From Combretum micranthum (lineage: Eukaryota > Streptophyta > Magnoliopsida > Myrtales > Combretaceae), in contig JAMXBD010001357.1 in NCBI GenBank assembly GCA_024138025.1, positions 248,001 through 312,000 on the forward strand: a DNA stretch of 64,000 bases, given 5' to 3'. The translations under genes and the position numbers were made by a program. The notes below the pieces were generated by a model. That model was not told the origin of the DNA. It saw only the letters and a list, made by a program, of their open reading frames with translations, and searched no databases. The first letter of the stretch is position 1; each line of letters begins with the position of its first letter. Shown in pieces: positions 1 to 10,858 of this stretch.

Positions 1-1507
1 TAAAATTATAGTGAGTTCTTTTTGTAACATGAAAAGGAATGAGTTTATTTTATGTTGCTTTATAGATTTTATATTTTACATAAACTTATTTCTAAGTGAC
101 AAAATTCTTCTTTTTGTTTAAATAAAATTATGGACAACAATCTAAATGAACATGATTATGAGAATAATAATAACCAAAATAACATAAAGCAAATAATAAA
201 GTCAAGTATTGGAGTCTTAGCTTTTTCAAGGCTCCGGGACTAAGAAATAAACTAGTCCCATAATGAAATAAAATGAAAGAAGAAAAGCTTGTTTTGACTT
301 GATGAGGACAAGTCTAAGACTAGAGACTAGTCTTATTTCAATAAGGGTAAATAAAAAATTGCAATGAAAAGTAAATAAATTGCTTTGCATGAAATAATAA
401 ATTGCAAGTGAGCTTATATGCTCTAAAGAATATGTATATAGATATATTAACAATAATAAAACAACATAAACATAAATGGATTGGCATGAACAAGAACAAG
501 AACAATACATGAACATAATTAGTTTCCATAACTTATAGTATTTAGAAACTCACACTATGGTCATGTAAAGTTACATGACATGAAGAAGAAAGGATTATGG
601 AGTAGTTACCTAAAGAAGACTTTGGTATAGTTATGTGGTTATGGTTTTGGTTTGTTGGTAGAAGTGGTTGTAGAATTATTTTGGGAGAGTTTTTGGGATA
701 GTTTTTGAGAGAGTTTTGAGAGGAGATTTTGAGAGAGTTTTTGTGAGAATTTGTGGGTAGTGAATGTGTGAAAGAAGTGAAAGAAGAGGGGGGTATTTAT
801 AGGAAAATGGGGAGTGATTTTTTGTGTGATTTAAATTAAAAAAAATTGAAACAAATTGGAGGTGGAGAGAGGGGGCATAGGCGCTGGCCATGCTTGAGAA
901 GGGGTATTTGATTTATTTTTTTGACTTTTTGGAAAGATAAAAGATGTAATATGATAGATGTGATGTAAAGTTATGGGAAAGGTAAAAAGTTAAGATTATA
1001 GGTTATGTAGAGTCTAAGAATAGGTGTAAGAAAAAGTAGAGATAAAAGAATAGTGTAGAATAGTAATGAATAGTGTAATGTAAAGTAGATATGATAATTA
1101 AAGTACCGGTAGTAAGAAAATACGCGTATAATAGCTATATCTGTTATTTTTACTTACCGAAAAATTACGAAACTGATATTTTTGGAAAACTTATATTTTT
1201 ACGAGTCTAACAGTATATTCGGAATATTTTTACTATTCCGAGCTTCCGATCACGTTTTTTGATAACTGTGTCCGATCGGGTTCGAAGGACACCCGAAGTT
1301 CGTGAAACTGAAACTTTTATAAAACCTATGGTTATTACGAACTATTTTAGCTAATTATCCCAACTTTGTTTTCTAGGACCAAAGAAAACGGCAATGCCAG
1401 ATTTAGTTGGATACAGTAAACTGGGGTTTTGTTGACTTTTAAGGTTCCGTTTGACTTCCGATTTAGGGTTTTATGCTAAATCGATTCCAAAAATTTAGGG
1501 GTTTACA
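1..1507 (-). mobile_element. Minus-strand long terminal repeat, truncated by the window edge
   Basis: Read on the minus strand this starts with TGTAAACCCC at 1507. It contains a stretch (about 1085-1300) clearly related to 24061-24230 of the solo LTR further right, but in reverse orientation: matching blocks around the motifs ACCGAAAAATTA and ACGAGTCTAAC. It then runs through a TATA box near 800 into a leader rich in CTCTCAAAA-type repeats. The LTR 3' part and any internal domain lie outside the window. It ends exactly where the neighbouring plus-strand LTR is interrupted, so it inserted there. No coding potential is credible inside it. Confidence 0.75.
794..801 (-). promoter_or_regulatory. 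TATA box of the minus-strand LTR
   Basis: On the minus strand this reads TATAAATA within CCTATAAATACCCCC, followed by a C/T-rich leader. This is the usual arrangement of the core promoter (U3/R border) in plant LTRs. Confidence 0.6.
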
Positions 1508-2297
1508 GTTATGGTCGTTTTGAGCTTAAGTTTCGCTTAATCTAAATTGTTGATGAGAATAATAAGGTAAAATAAGAAAATGTAGTAGAACTTCTATGAA
1601 ATACTCCTTCTGGTATTTCTTTTGTTTACGTAACGAAGAATACAATACTCCCCTTCCTAAGGATATTACAACTAAACAGATTGCGATATGGACGAGTGAG
1701 CTTTCCCTTATGATTTCGTTACCTTGCTTGTGCTTGTAGATAGTTGCACTATATGTATAAGTACAAGATAAAAGAAACATGTATGGCTTATAGGTACTTA
1801 GGTATGTGATCCTATTAATGCGTGATGAAAGATGCTAAGCATATCGAAACTAATAATTGATTGTTTGAGTATATCATTGATATTACATGTTGCTTATGTG
1901 TGTATGATATATGTTTGATCACCATTAAGTATACTTTAATTTTATTCGGTTTTAATATAAACTAAATGGGCATGCCTTGTATTCGTCAAGTCACATGTCA
2001 AAAACTGCTACTCACACGTGAAGAATCGGAGGGGTTCAAAGCCAAACTTATTCAAAGAGGCCCACAACCATGCTCATTCTTAGGAAACTAAGGTGTACAG
2101 GGGATACATCCTAAGAATGAGCCATGTCGAACGATCTCTATGAGTAGAGTACACTCGAGGCCTAGCAATGAAGATCGCGAAGACCTTCAACTACCATTTT
2201 CCTAGCCCTTGATATGAATGGCACAGATCCGTTCTGTGTATGGTTTTGTGGATACCCATACATAATTGCTTGTATTATGTGGTTTTTGCATAATATG
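1508..2297 (+). mobile_element. Long-LTR remnant, left piece (interrupted on both sides)
   Basis: This piece follows the same order of landmarks as the U5 part of the solo LTR (27050-27815) and of the complete element (53945-54700). The landmarks are GTTATGGYCGTTTTRAG, the GAGTGAG...TTGTGCTTGTAG block (1694-1740), a hairpin (2072-2122), and the block around CCGTTCTGTGT with GGATACCCAT (2225-2265). It is much more diverged than those copies are from each other, so it is an older member or a sister family. It resumes at 12178 after the minus-strand insertion. Together the pieces represent the 3' part of one plus-strand LTR whose 5' part lies beyond the left edge. Confidence 0.75.
2072..2122 (+). 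other. Conserved U5 hairpin, copy A (perfect 14-bp stem)
   Basis: Arms GCTCATTCTTAGGA (2072-2085) and TCCTAAGAATGAGC (2109-2122) are perfectly complementary. Inside the loop a smaller stem, TGTA/TACA, encloses CAGGGGA. The same position in three other LTRs (27611, 54502, 62733) folds the same way with different bases, including compensatory pairs. Inferred to be an RNA element of the retrotransposon transcript; its function is unknown. Confidence 0.75.
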
Positions 2298-4459
2298 TGT
2301 AATGCCCTAACCTGTTGGCAATTACAACCCACCACATGTCCTCTCTTAAATAGAACACGCAAAGGCTATAACATTCTAACACACAATTTAAAACATATAA
2401 AATATAATCTCCATAAAATCTCTCAGAGGATACAACAGAAAGTTCAAATCCTATAAAACTTGTAAATAAAAATCTTTTCAAACATCCTGTTGATCTAAAC
2501 AATGTTGGCAAAACCAAAGCCAACAAATCCAAAATACATAAAATTTCAAAAATCCTTTTTAATATAAATTTTTAATATAGTTCCAAAATATTGTAAATGA
2601 TCTCAAAATTCCTCTCATATAATCTATATATAATCTATTCCTCAACAGGTAACCTGGACCGCTATTGTTATCCCCATGATCATGTATAGATCATAACCAG
2701 ATAAATCAATACTACGTCCTCATCACTTGTACCTGAAAAATGAAAGGAATGGCGAAATCCCTAGTACGCTAATCCACAAACAAAATGCAAATGCACAAAC
2801 AACATGTATATATATGTGCAACTAACAAAATGCAAACAGTAGGATTATTATCTTCATTAGGCCTGCAAAACAACAGTCCAGAATCATAGATCTCTAATCC
2901 GAAACTTAGAGTTACTCAGACTCCTGAAAAACAACCAGATATAAAAAATAAATAATTATATACATATATTAGTGAATGGGTACTCCCCAAACACCCGCGG
3001 CCATACTGCCAATAAACCAATATCTACCGAAATCATCTCCAAGTGCAACTCCATTAAGGACAACGATAAACAAGGATCATCACGGTACCTCACTAATATC
3101 ATTGTCTGATAGGTCTTTACTTGTCAAAGCCAAAGACATCCAGAAATACAATTTAAGCTAAATAGAATTAAGTTCATTTATATATCTGTTCCTACAGGCA
3201 ATGATCAGAAAACTAAACCTACAAGCAAATACAACAAACAAGGAAAGGTCGTACCTATTTCCAATTCCAGGAACAATCGCTCCAAATCCACAAATTCCTT
3301 ATGGACAACAACATTAAATCTCCAAATCTCTTGATATATAAATAAACAGAAATATGTAAATCCTCAACCCATACAACCCTAACTTATCAAAATCTCCAAA
3401 ACCCAAACCTTTTATGGAAACCACAACAGCAATTTCTTTTCTTGTATCAAACTCCTCAAAAACCCAAAAGAACAAATCTTTCTCTAAAAACCTAATATGG
3501 AAACCACATAAACAGATAAATTTCTCCATAAAGCTGAACTTTTATAGAACCTTTGATTTAAAGGATAAGAACTCACCTTTAATTCTTCTTGAAACAAATC
3601 CTAGGTTTTCTTCAATTATCATTAGACAAAAACTTCAAAAAGAACAACTTCCTCCAAAACCCTAGATAGATAAACCACAAGAACAAACATGATATATCGC
3701 TAGTGTTCCTTTGTTTAAGATCTACGATTAAAAAGACATAACTTACCTTATTTGAATCTTGATCCTTGCTTGATTTCCCGAAAGATTGGATCTCAATCAA
3801 AACTAGGGTTTTTTAGAAAAATCCCTTCAAATTCCAAACAAGGCCTTATAAGAACGAATTATTTATGAAGAACTTGATAGATGAAGCAAATTACTTACAC
3901 TTTGATCCAAATCCGACCTCCATGTGATTCTCTTTCCAAGAACACTCAAGAAATCTAAAAATGCTCTCTGAACGGCAAAGGAGAAAAGGACTTATGAGAA
4001 ACAGAAACCCTAAAGTTCTATTTATACAAAGCATTTCGGGTAATTAAGCTGGCACTTACGCCGGTGGCCTTTAATCAATGCCGGTAGCCTTCTTGGGCTT
4101 TCACAAATTTCATAAAGTCGAAAGCTTTACGCCGGTGGCTTTCACATATAAGCCGTGGCCTAGAGACCAATTTTCTTTTGTCAAAAACTATTCTTCAAAC
4201 ATCTCTAGGTCATAGACAAAACCATCAACTTAATATTAAGGTGGACTACAAAACCCTCTTATTTTTCAACATATGAAAACTTTTGCCCTTTATCATAATT
4301 TATTGAAGATTTACTATCTTTAAGGATTTGTTGACCATAATCAATATGAGGGATGATTATTATATGTCACATTTATTTGGAATGACCAAAATTTCCCTCT
4401 CCTTAATTAACAAATGCATTCCTTTGCGCTTCTTTATAAAATATTTTTTGTATATTACA
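2298..4459 (-). repeat. 3' LTR of the nested minus-strand element (2162 bp)
   Basis: This aligns closely with 10859-12172 at both ends. It carries an additional 847 bp (2838-3684) absent from the partner. Short homology (AAC) at the joint suggests that the partner lost the block rather than this copy gaining it. A TATA box is at 4019-4026 (minus). Just upstream of it in the sense of transcription, at 4045-4160, lie several CCGGYG motifs. Confidence 0.85.
4019..4026 (-). promoter_or_regulatory. TATA box in the 3' LTR
   Basis: Minus-strand TATAAATA within CTTTGTATAAATAGAAC; the same sequence recurs in the partner LTR at 11745-11752. It is followed by a leader containing TAGGGTTTC. Confidence 0.6.
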
Positions 4460-4472
4460 TCTCTCCCCTCCT
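4460..4472 (-). other. Polypurine tract of the nested element
   Basis: Minus strand reads AGGAGGGGAGAGA directly before the LTR start TGTAATATAC. This is the position and composition of the second-strand primer in LTR retrotransposons. Confidence 0.65.
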
Positions 4473-6500
4473 AAAAGAAACTTTCGCCTTAAAAGTTACT
4501 CGAATCACTATCTCCTTTTTTTCCATGTCATTAGATTTTTATTACTCCTTTTCTTTTTGTTTTGATTCTTTACACCATATTGACCCATCTTCATACTCAT
4601 ATCTACTAGCTAGAATATAATTCCATCGATGTCTCTTTAATTCTTAACTTTCACCACTCAATTTGGATTCACTTCCTTCGTTACTTCATAAACACCTCTT
4701 GACTATAACTTAAACTAATAGTCATCAAGAAATATTGCCTCGACCTCATTGTATTAAATCTCTAATTCAGTTTTCTCAAGCGATGTTTAGAAAGCTGAAA
4801 ATCTCATAACTATAGTTCCTAATTTAAATTCCAAAAGTCAAATCTTACATTAACCTAGAGCTCCAAATGTCATTGTGTTACTTGTACTTCCATTGATCCA
4901 ACTTAGTTTTTATCCTTATTGTTCCATATCAAAAATAATTCACATCACTTGCATATCATTAATCTAATCTCAAAATACTCATTAACTAACCATACTTCTT
5001 CTAATATGTTTTCTCAATCTCCAATATATTTTCTTATATTTTCCATCAATATATACATGAAGATTAAAATTAATACTTATGTCCTTAAGCAAACCTTCAA
5101 AATCACCAGATAGCTTCTAACTCGTCCTTTGACATCAATACTCCTAACGTTCCAATATTTCTTGATATCTAGATTACTAATGCACTCTGTCTCCAAATTT
5201 TTTTTTTTACGATACAAATCCATTCTTTACCCCAAGATTAAGTGATTGTTCTTCACTTGGATTTAGTATCCTTCTATAACTACCAAAGCTACTACTCAAC
5301 AAAATTTCTTCTTTTATCTCTCAGTTCATAAATCAATCATTACATCATCAATTATAGAAAATTCAATCCAACTCGTTAACATTATTTGACCATTGTACTT
5401 TACCTCTAATTACCACCATTTCCATTGAACTTATTTATGATGTATTCATCTTATAATCCTTCAAATAACAATCAAAAAACTCAAATCACGACATTTAAGA
5501 TTTTTCAACTCTAACTCTAATGATCAAACTTTACATTACTTTCTTATTTCAGATGATCATAACATCTATGTCTCTATTGGTTAATTAATTTTTTTTCCAT
5601 TATTGTCAGATGCCATAATTAATCCATAATTTTGTTTACCATTTGCGCCATTCCAATTGTCTCCCAAACATGTATAAGTACTTTATATAATGATCTATAT
5701 ATGTAGTCTCGTATATACTTTTCTAAGATTCATCCTAGAACTTGTCATCATATAGTAGTTTGGATATTATTATTATTCATCATCCTTAGATTTCCATATC
5801 TTACACTTACTAAGATCAAATTTCCTTCTTGCCATTGCTGTTCCACCTGTTCATTCATATCTTCATAGAATTTGACTATTCTCTAATTTATATTGATTAT
5901 CTTAATACTTTTTCTCTATTCATCAGCATGTCCTTTCTCAATTATCTACATACTATATTTACCAAGTTAACAATCCATTTGTTAACCATCTATAAGGATT
6001 TCTGTTTCTTAATTACACCACTAGTTCCTTCTAGTTAACTCTAGTCATTCATCATTTTACGTCTTTGCCTGCTCAGTACCTTTAATATTGTCATCTTAAT
6101 TCAATAATATCCTTTACTTTTCTCTTTTTTCATTTGTTACTTTTCTCTTTTTTCATTTGTCATATTGTCTAACACTTCATCATCATACTGATATAGGTTA
6201 TCTTCATTTTTATTGATTTTCCCCCCCTTAATTACACTTTCAACCACAACTGAGAATTTCCTCTATTCTTACTTTCAATTTAACAATTTAATTCTTCTCT
6301 ACTTTCCTCACAAATAGTACAATGCACTTCAAGCTTATTCATAAACTAATCTCCATCTAGTAGATTAAACTTCAATTCCCAAAATCATCCCAGTATACAT
6401 TCAACACACTCACAACATACAGATACAATGATCCAAAAATTAATAAAATCTTACACCAATATCAAAGATTACTTAAACACCATACATGAGTATAGAGATC
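4473..6500 (-). other. Non-coding or heavily decayed interior of the nested element
   Basis: This stretch is T-rich on the plus strand (A-rich in the sense of the element) and full of stop codons in all frames. I searched by eye for the YxDD box, the aspartic protease DSG, the integrase HHCC and DDE landmarks and found none. In an autonomous element pol would lie here. Confidence 0.5.
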
Positions 6501-6700
6501 TTTCTTGCAACAATTTTCACCTTAGATATATCTTTGCGATAAAGGGCATAAACTTAAGCTAATGCCCTCTGTCCTTAACTCCGAGGTTGTCCTATCTAAA
6601 TTCCTAAAACCACTGGCATACAAGACTCCTTACAATCTATGGCCTTTCATCCTTATTGTCCATACTTAAAACAAAACATTCGTAGAAGAACTCTCTCAGT

Positions 6701-6799
6701 ACAAAATCTATTGTTGTGTCCAACCTTGCCACATGATAAACAAGTATTTTCAAGCCACTTGCAATCCTTGATATCATGTGGTCCATAGTATCTGATACA
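6701..6799 (-). pseudogene. gag: gag nucleocapsid fragment with zinc knuckle
   Basis: The minus-strand translation contains one complete CX2CX4HX4C zinc knuckle (CLSCGKVGHNNRFC, 6701-6742). In the same frame, 19 codons upstream, is a degenerate one (CIRYYGPHDIKDC, 6761-6799) whose second Cys is Tyr. This is the RNA-binding nucleocapsid part of a retrotransposon Gag. Stop codons break the frame on either side, so no functional protein is expected. The paired-knuckle layout resembles the Gag of the complete element at 50462-63441. Confidence 0.7.
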
Positions 6800-8164
6800 T
6801 TTCCCCTCAATATCTTGAATTGTCGATCCTACTTGATGAGTGATAGGCCTCTTTGCCTTTTCTTGGGTAAGAATATTAGAGGCTGGTCTCTTTCTAAAAT
6901 AAAGTTGACTCCTCTGAATTTCACTATTTTTAATCTTATTTAAATCCTACTCAATTGTCTTTGCTTTATCACCACAGCTGAGTAATTGGTCACATTCGTC
7001 AAATTCACTTGATGTTGAATCTCATGTTTTAACCCTTTAAGAAACCTACTTACCAAATTCACATCGCTTTCTTATAATTATTATTCCACATGAACCTTCA
7101 TATCTTTCATAAGATTTAATGATTCTCTTATCTTTATTAGTTATTCTCAAATCTTTTTATATATTCTTCATTAATGATTCTTCTCATTTTACTTGAAATG
7201 ACCTAGATTTCAATTTTATTTAAATTTCATGTGTTTATTTATTTATTCTAAATTGTTGAATTGAATGAGTATGTTTGATGATTGCTAGTACTTTAAAATA
7301 TATTATTTTGCATGTATACATTGAAATTAATATCTTTGTTTTATATGTATTAATGTGTGTGTGTAATATAATTATTAGTTATGTCTTTTATACATTAAAG
7401 TATTAATTAAGTTAGATTTATAAAAATCAACTTTGGTTTTACAAGATTAGTGATGGAATTTTTCTTCTTTAATTAAGTAGCATTTATGCTCAAATGAGGT
7501 TTCAAATGAGACCCAAATACACCCAAAATGCAAATTAAAGTTGCATATGCCTTAGGGGGTAAATTTGGAATATGTTTTATGCATAATTAAGCTTAATTGA
7601 ACTCTCTTTTTGCAGCCCTAATATTTTATACGAATTTTGCTTCTTCTTTCTTTCTTTTCTTCTTCCTCTTTCAATTTCATTTCCAAGCTCAAGTCAAGAT
7701 CAATATTAAGTTTTAAAAATCAAAGTTCTCCTCAAGACAAAGTACATGTATGTGAGTTGATTTAATTGTGATTGTTGTTTTGTTTTTCTTTCTTGAAGTG
7801 GTTGTATGAATTCTTGGATGAAATGAGTTTAATATTATCTAAATTGTTTGTTCATGCTTGGGATGAGCTAGGAATGTGTTATATGAACATGAGAGGTTGT
7901 ACATGTATGGTAGAAGAGATATGAAGTGTTGGGAGAATGTGAAGAAGATTTGTATAGGAGAATTTAGAATGGATTGAAGTGGAATTTGAAGTGTTTAAAT
8001 TGTATTGATTTCATGATTTGAGTTGCTAGGATTGAGTAGTATAGATAGGAGTGAGTATATGAAGTTGATAGTGTAGCTGAGGATGATTTTAAAGTGTAAG
8101 GATTGAATATCGCAAAGTGGAAAAACAGAGGATTTGATTTCTGTCGTTTAAGTCTGTTTTTAAA

Positions 8165-8540
8165 ACATACGCCGGTACCTGGGAATTCAACGCCGCTGGC
8201 TTAGAGGCAGCGTTGGATTCAGTTTTCTTAAGGCTGGATGAAAGCTGCTAGCTTTCGCTGGGAAAGTCAGCCGGCGTTCATTTTGTCATATAGTACGCTG
8301 GCAGCAGAAATGTAAGCCGCCGGCGTATGTGTCAAAGCCGCCAGCGTATCTAGGTAAGCGGACGGCTTAGACCTCTCTGGACGTTTTTGAAAATTCTGGT
8401 TTTGGATTCTACGCCGACTCAAGGCCGCCGGCGTAGGATGCAAAGGCAGGCGGCGTACCCTTAAACACTACCAGCGCTGGCAGTGTTGATTTTCAAAGCA
8501 TCGAGCACCGGCTCAAAGCCGCCGGCTTTGGCTATCGGCC
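8165..8540 (+). repeat. CCGGCG-rich island inside the LTR
   Basis: Within AT-rich surroundings there are many spaced variants of GCCGCCGGCGTA and ACGCCGGTAC (for example near 8168, 8320, 8425, 8520), partly as inverted pairs. Short islands with the same core occur in three other LTRs of the window (4045-4160, 11775-11870, 36045-36155). Confidence 0.7.
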
Positions 8541-8976
8541 TATCCCCTGTGCTTTTGAAATTTAAAAACTTTTTCTAAAATTTTCTAAAGTTTGTTATTC
8601 AAGCAATTAAGTATTTATTAAGCGATTTAGAATATAATAGGATGTTTAAATGCTTATCCATGACCTTGTATTCAATTATTTGGATTTCTTTGATTAATTG
8701 TGATATATGGATATAATATGTGTATACTTGTGATAATGAGATCTAAACTTATTGATTTATTGATTATTGTGATATTTCTATTACAGTTAAGGATTCTTCG
8801 GTTAGTTCATCACCGAGAGATCCTAGTTCTATACTAACGGGTTCAGGTACGCGATAACTTGTTTGATGTTTGCTAGGACCAGGCATTTCTAATTTGACCT
8901 AAATTGATTCGACTTAACATTTGAATGAATTGGATGTCTATTACACTGTTTAATCTGGTCCGAGGAGCAGCAAACC

Positions 8977-9088
8977 TGTCATGATGCAATGACATGTTAG
9001 CTAGGCGCTTAACCAAGTCATGATGCAATGACTTTACCATGATGCAATGGTACGCTATGATGCAATAGCGATTCTTTTTGGTTAAGTG
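8977..9088 (+). other. Array of four hairpins with invariant GATGCA loop, cloverleaf-like
   Basis: Seen directly: TGTCAT-GATGCA-ATGACA (8977-8994), AGTCAT-GATGCA-ATGACT (9016-9033), TACCAT-GATGCA-ATGGTA (9035-9052) and CGCTAT-GATGCA-ATAGCG (9053-9070). The loop is identical four times while each stem differs yet is perfectly self-complementary. An outer stem CTTAACCAA (9008-9016) with TTGGTTAAG (9078-9086), extendable by one GU and one CG pair to 9006/9088, encloses hairpins two to four. That gives a four-way junction; base 9016 is shared between the outer stem and hairpin two. The loop contains the self-complementary TGCA. The function is unknown. A role in RNA dimerisation, packaging or protein binding is only an inference. 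Confidence 0.85.
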
Positions 9089-10299
9089 GGTAACCGATAG
9101 GGGGGAATAGTATCTGAGTAACGTTTGCTTAAACTTAGGGGGAAATACCATGATTTAGTTTAAAGTTTATGGGAACTTGTAAACTAGGCTCATGTTATGG
9201 ACTGAGTTTAAGTAGAGTCGGGCAATGGCTTTTAAACCCTAAATGAAGCTATTATCTTCATGAAATAGATATAGGAGATATAAGTATTCGGACTGCTTAT
9301 ATCAACCCCCTGAGCAGCTGCTGTTACTCAGGATCCCTGGATTCCCGAAGTGTGACCGGGGTTTGAATACCCTCTTGTTGATTTGTGAAAGAAAGTGTAA
9401 TAAAGATAACCACTTGTTCTATGATGCATTACATCAATTTGATGACTTGTTATGCATTGGTTATTGTGTACTGGGCCTCTGGCTCACTTTTGCTGCTTTG
9501 CAGGTATTGGAGACGAGTTTTATGATGATTTGGGCTATAGGTCCGATTTCGAGAGATTTCTGGATGAGTGAGATGAATAGGATCCGACCCCCTGGATTTT
9601 TGGAAGACATTTTGCTAAGGATAAGCTATGTATAGAAGGCTTGTTAGTTAAGCCAATTTCTTTTTGTAATGACCTTAAGATCCTTTAAGATTCTTTTGAT
9701 GTAAGAAAACATGTAATTTTTGTAGTGTCTTGTTTTGGCACTAAACAATGTTTTTTTTTTTTTTATGTAAATATATGTATAGATTGCTTTTGTTAGCAAT
9801 CTTGTTTTGTTTAAAAAGTTCTTTACAAAGTATAATGGTTTTGATCAAACAATTTTCATAAACTGTTAGTTTTAGGACAACCTTACATATAATGTGAAAA
9901 CATTATATGTGGTTGGGGATTCGGTACTCTAAGTCTCGAGATTTAGAGGAACGGGTCTTTACATTATTGTTTAGAGATTTATATCCATTGATCCACCAAT
10001 CACATTGTACACTACCATCCTATATCCAAATTCTCATGCATCTTAATTATGTCACTAAATCCTTCTATTCTACTCCAAGTATCCATCTTTTATCTCAAAT
10101 CAAATTTTTGTATTCAAAATTCTATTTGGACTTGATTTTCCTTTGTTGTCTTTGTATCATGTAGACTACACTTCTTACTATTTTGAAAATTAAATATCTA
10201 AAATTCCATCTCCATTAATGAAATTATCCCAGGTGATTACTCTAACCATGTGTTTGTTGATATTCATCTATCAATTATTTGACCTCCCAATGAGAAAAA

Positions 10300-10497
10300 T
10301 TAAGATACATACTCCTTCTTATCTTCAAGAATATCTAGACTAGCAAAATTCTCCTTAACCTCTTCCTTCCATAGTGGCCTCCCAGCCATTGATTCAAACT
10401 TATAGACTAAATCCACAAACTTATTCAAACTTAAGACATTAGTACGCCTAGGTCCATATCCATCATTCCCATTGTTTATTTGAGTCTCCTGTCTCAT
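10300..10497 (-). pseudogene. Short ORF where the gag N-terminus is expected
   Basis: A 65-codon minus-strand frame lies about 340 bp downstream of the primer binding site, where gag should begin. It has no motif that I can assign. Further on in the same direction, frames with W, F and charged residues resembling Gag capsid appear, but they are broken by stops before the 7194-9963 insertion. It is probably part of the decayed Gag of the nested element and could also be a chance ORF. Confidence 0.3.
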
Positions 10498-10839
10498 ATT
10501 CCATTGCTGCTGGGAAACTTCCCCAAAAGAGTATGGTAATTCATGTGGTAACAGATTCTTGGGTAGCTATTTCACACATGATTGTCCTCTATTAACTTCC
10601 TCTTAACCATCTATGGAGGAACCAACATAACGTATTCTCCTTCTATGTAGTCTTCTAATATAGATCAACACACCGCAAAGATAAAGCTAAATCAAACTTA
10701 AAGATCAAAACTCTTATATACTTACTAGGTAAAAACCAAACTAAGCTAGAAGAACAACACCTATTATTGTTACCCCACTCATAAATGCTCACCGTCATAA
10801 GGAGTTCATAACCTATATCTATTAAGATCAAAACCTGTT

Positions 10840-10851
10840 GCTGTGATACCA
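10840..10851 (-). other. Primer binding site (initiator tRNA-Met type)
   Basis: Minus strand reads TGGTATCACAGC, one base from the TGGTATCAGAGC complementary to the 3' end of plant initiator tRNA-Met. It is separated from the LTR end by 7 nt, the same spacing as in the element at 50462-63441. This fixes the orientation of the element. Confidence 0.75.
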
Positions 10852-10858
10852 AATAAGC

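Larger units (their letters stand above)
7194..9963 (+). mobile_element. Solo LTR inserted in the nested element (about 2.77 kb)
   Basis: Begins TGAAATGACC and ends GGGTCTTTACA. The flanks TTACT (7189-7193) and TTATT (9964-9968) form a TSD with one mismatch. No primer binding site or internal domain is attached. Landmarks near 9290-9350 (a GGATCCCTGGATTCCC-type block after a CTGAG...CTCAG stem) and the upstream hairpin region correspond in order, reversed, to 38120-38480 and 47150-47700. All three therefore belong to related LTR lineages. It contains a GC-rich CCGGCG island (8165-8540) and the hairpin array (8977-9088). The exact left boundary is less certain than the right one. Confidence 0.65.

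Noticed and set aside
2275..2532. Repeated ORF with LLALVLPTLFRSTGCLKR (also 10937-11125)
   Set aside because: Recurs because both lie in the two LTRs of the same element. The frame ends differ and there is no domain.
8977..9088. tRNA gene or CRISPR-like array
   Set aside because: The fold resembles a cloverleaf but lacks tRNA A and B boxes and a plausible anticodon or T loop. The repeated loops are only 6 nt, with paired stems rather than unique spacers, so it is neither.
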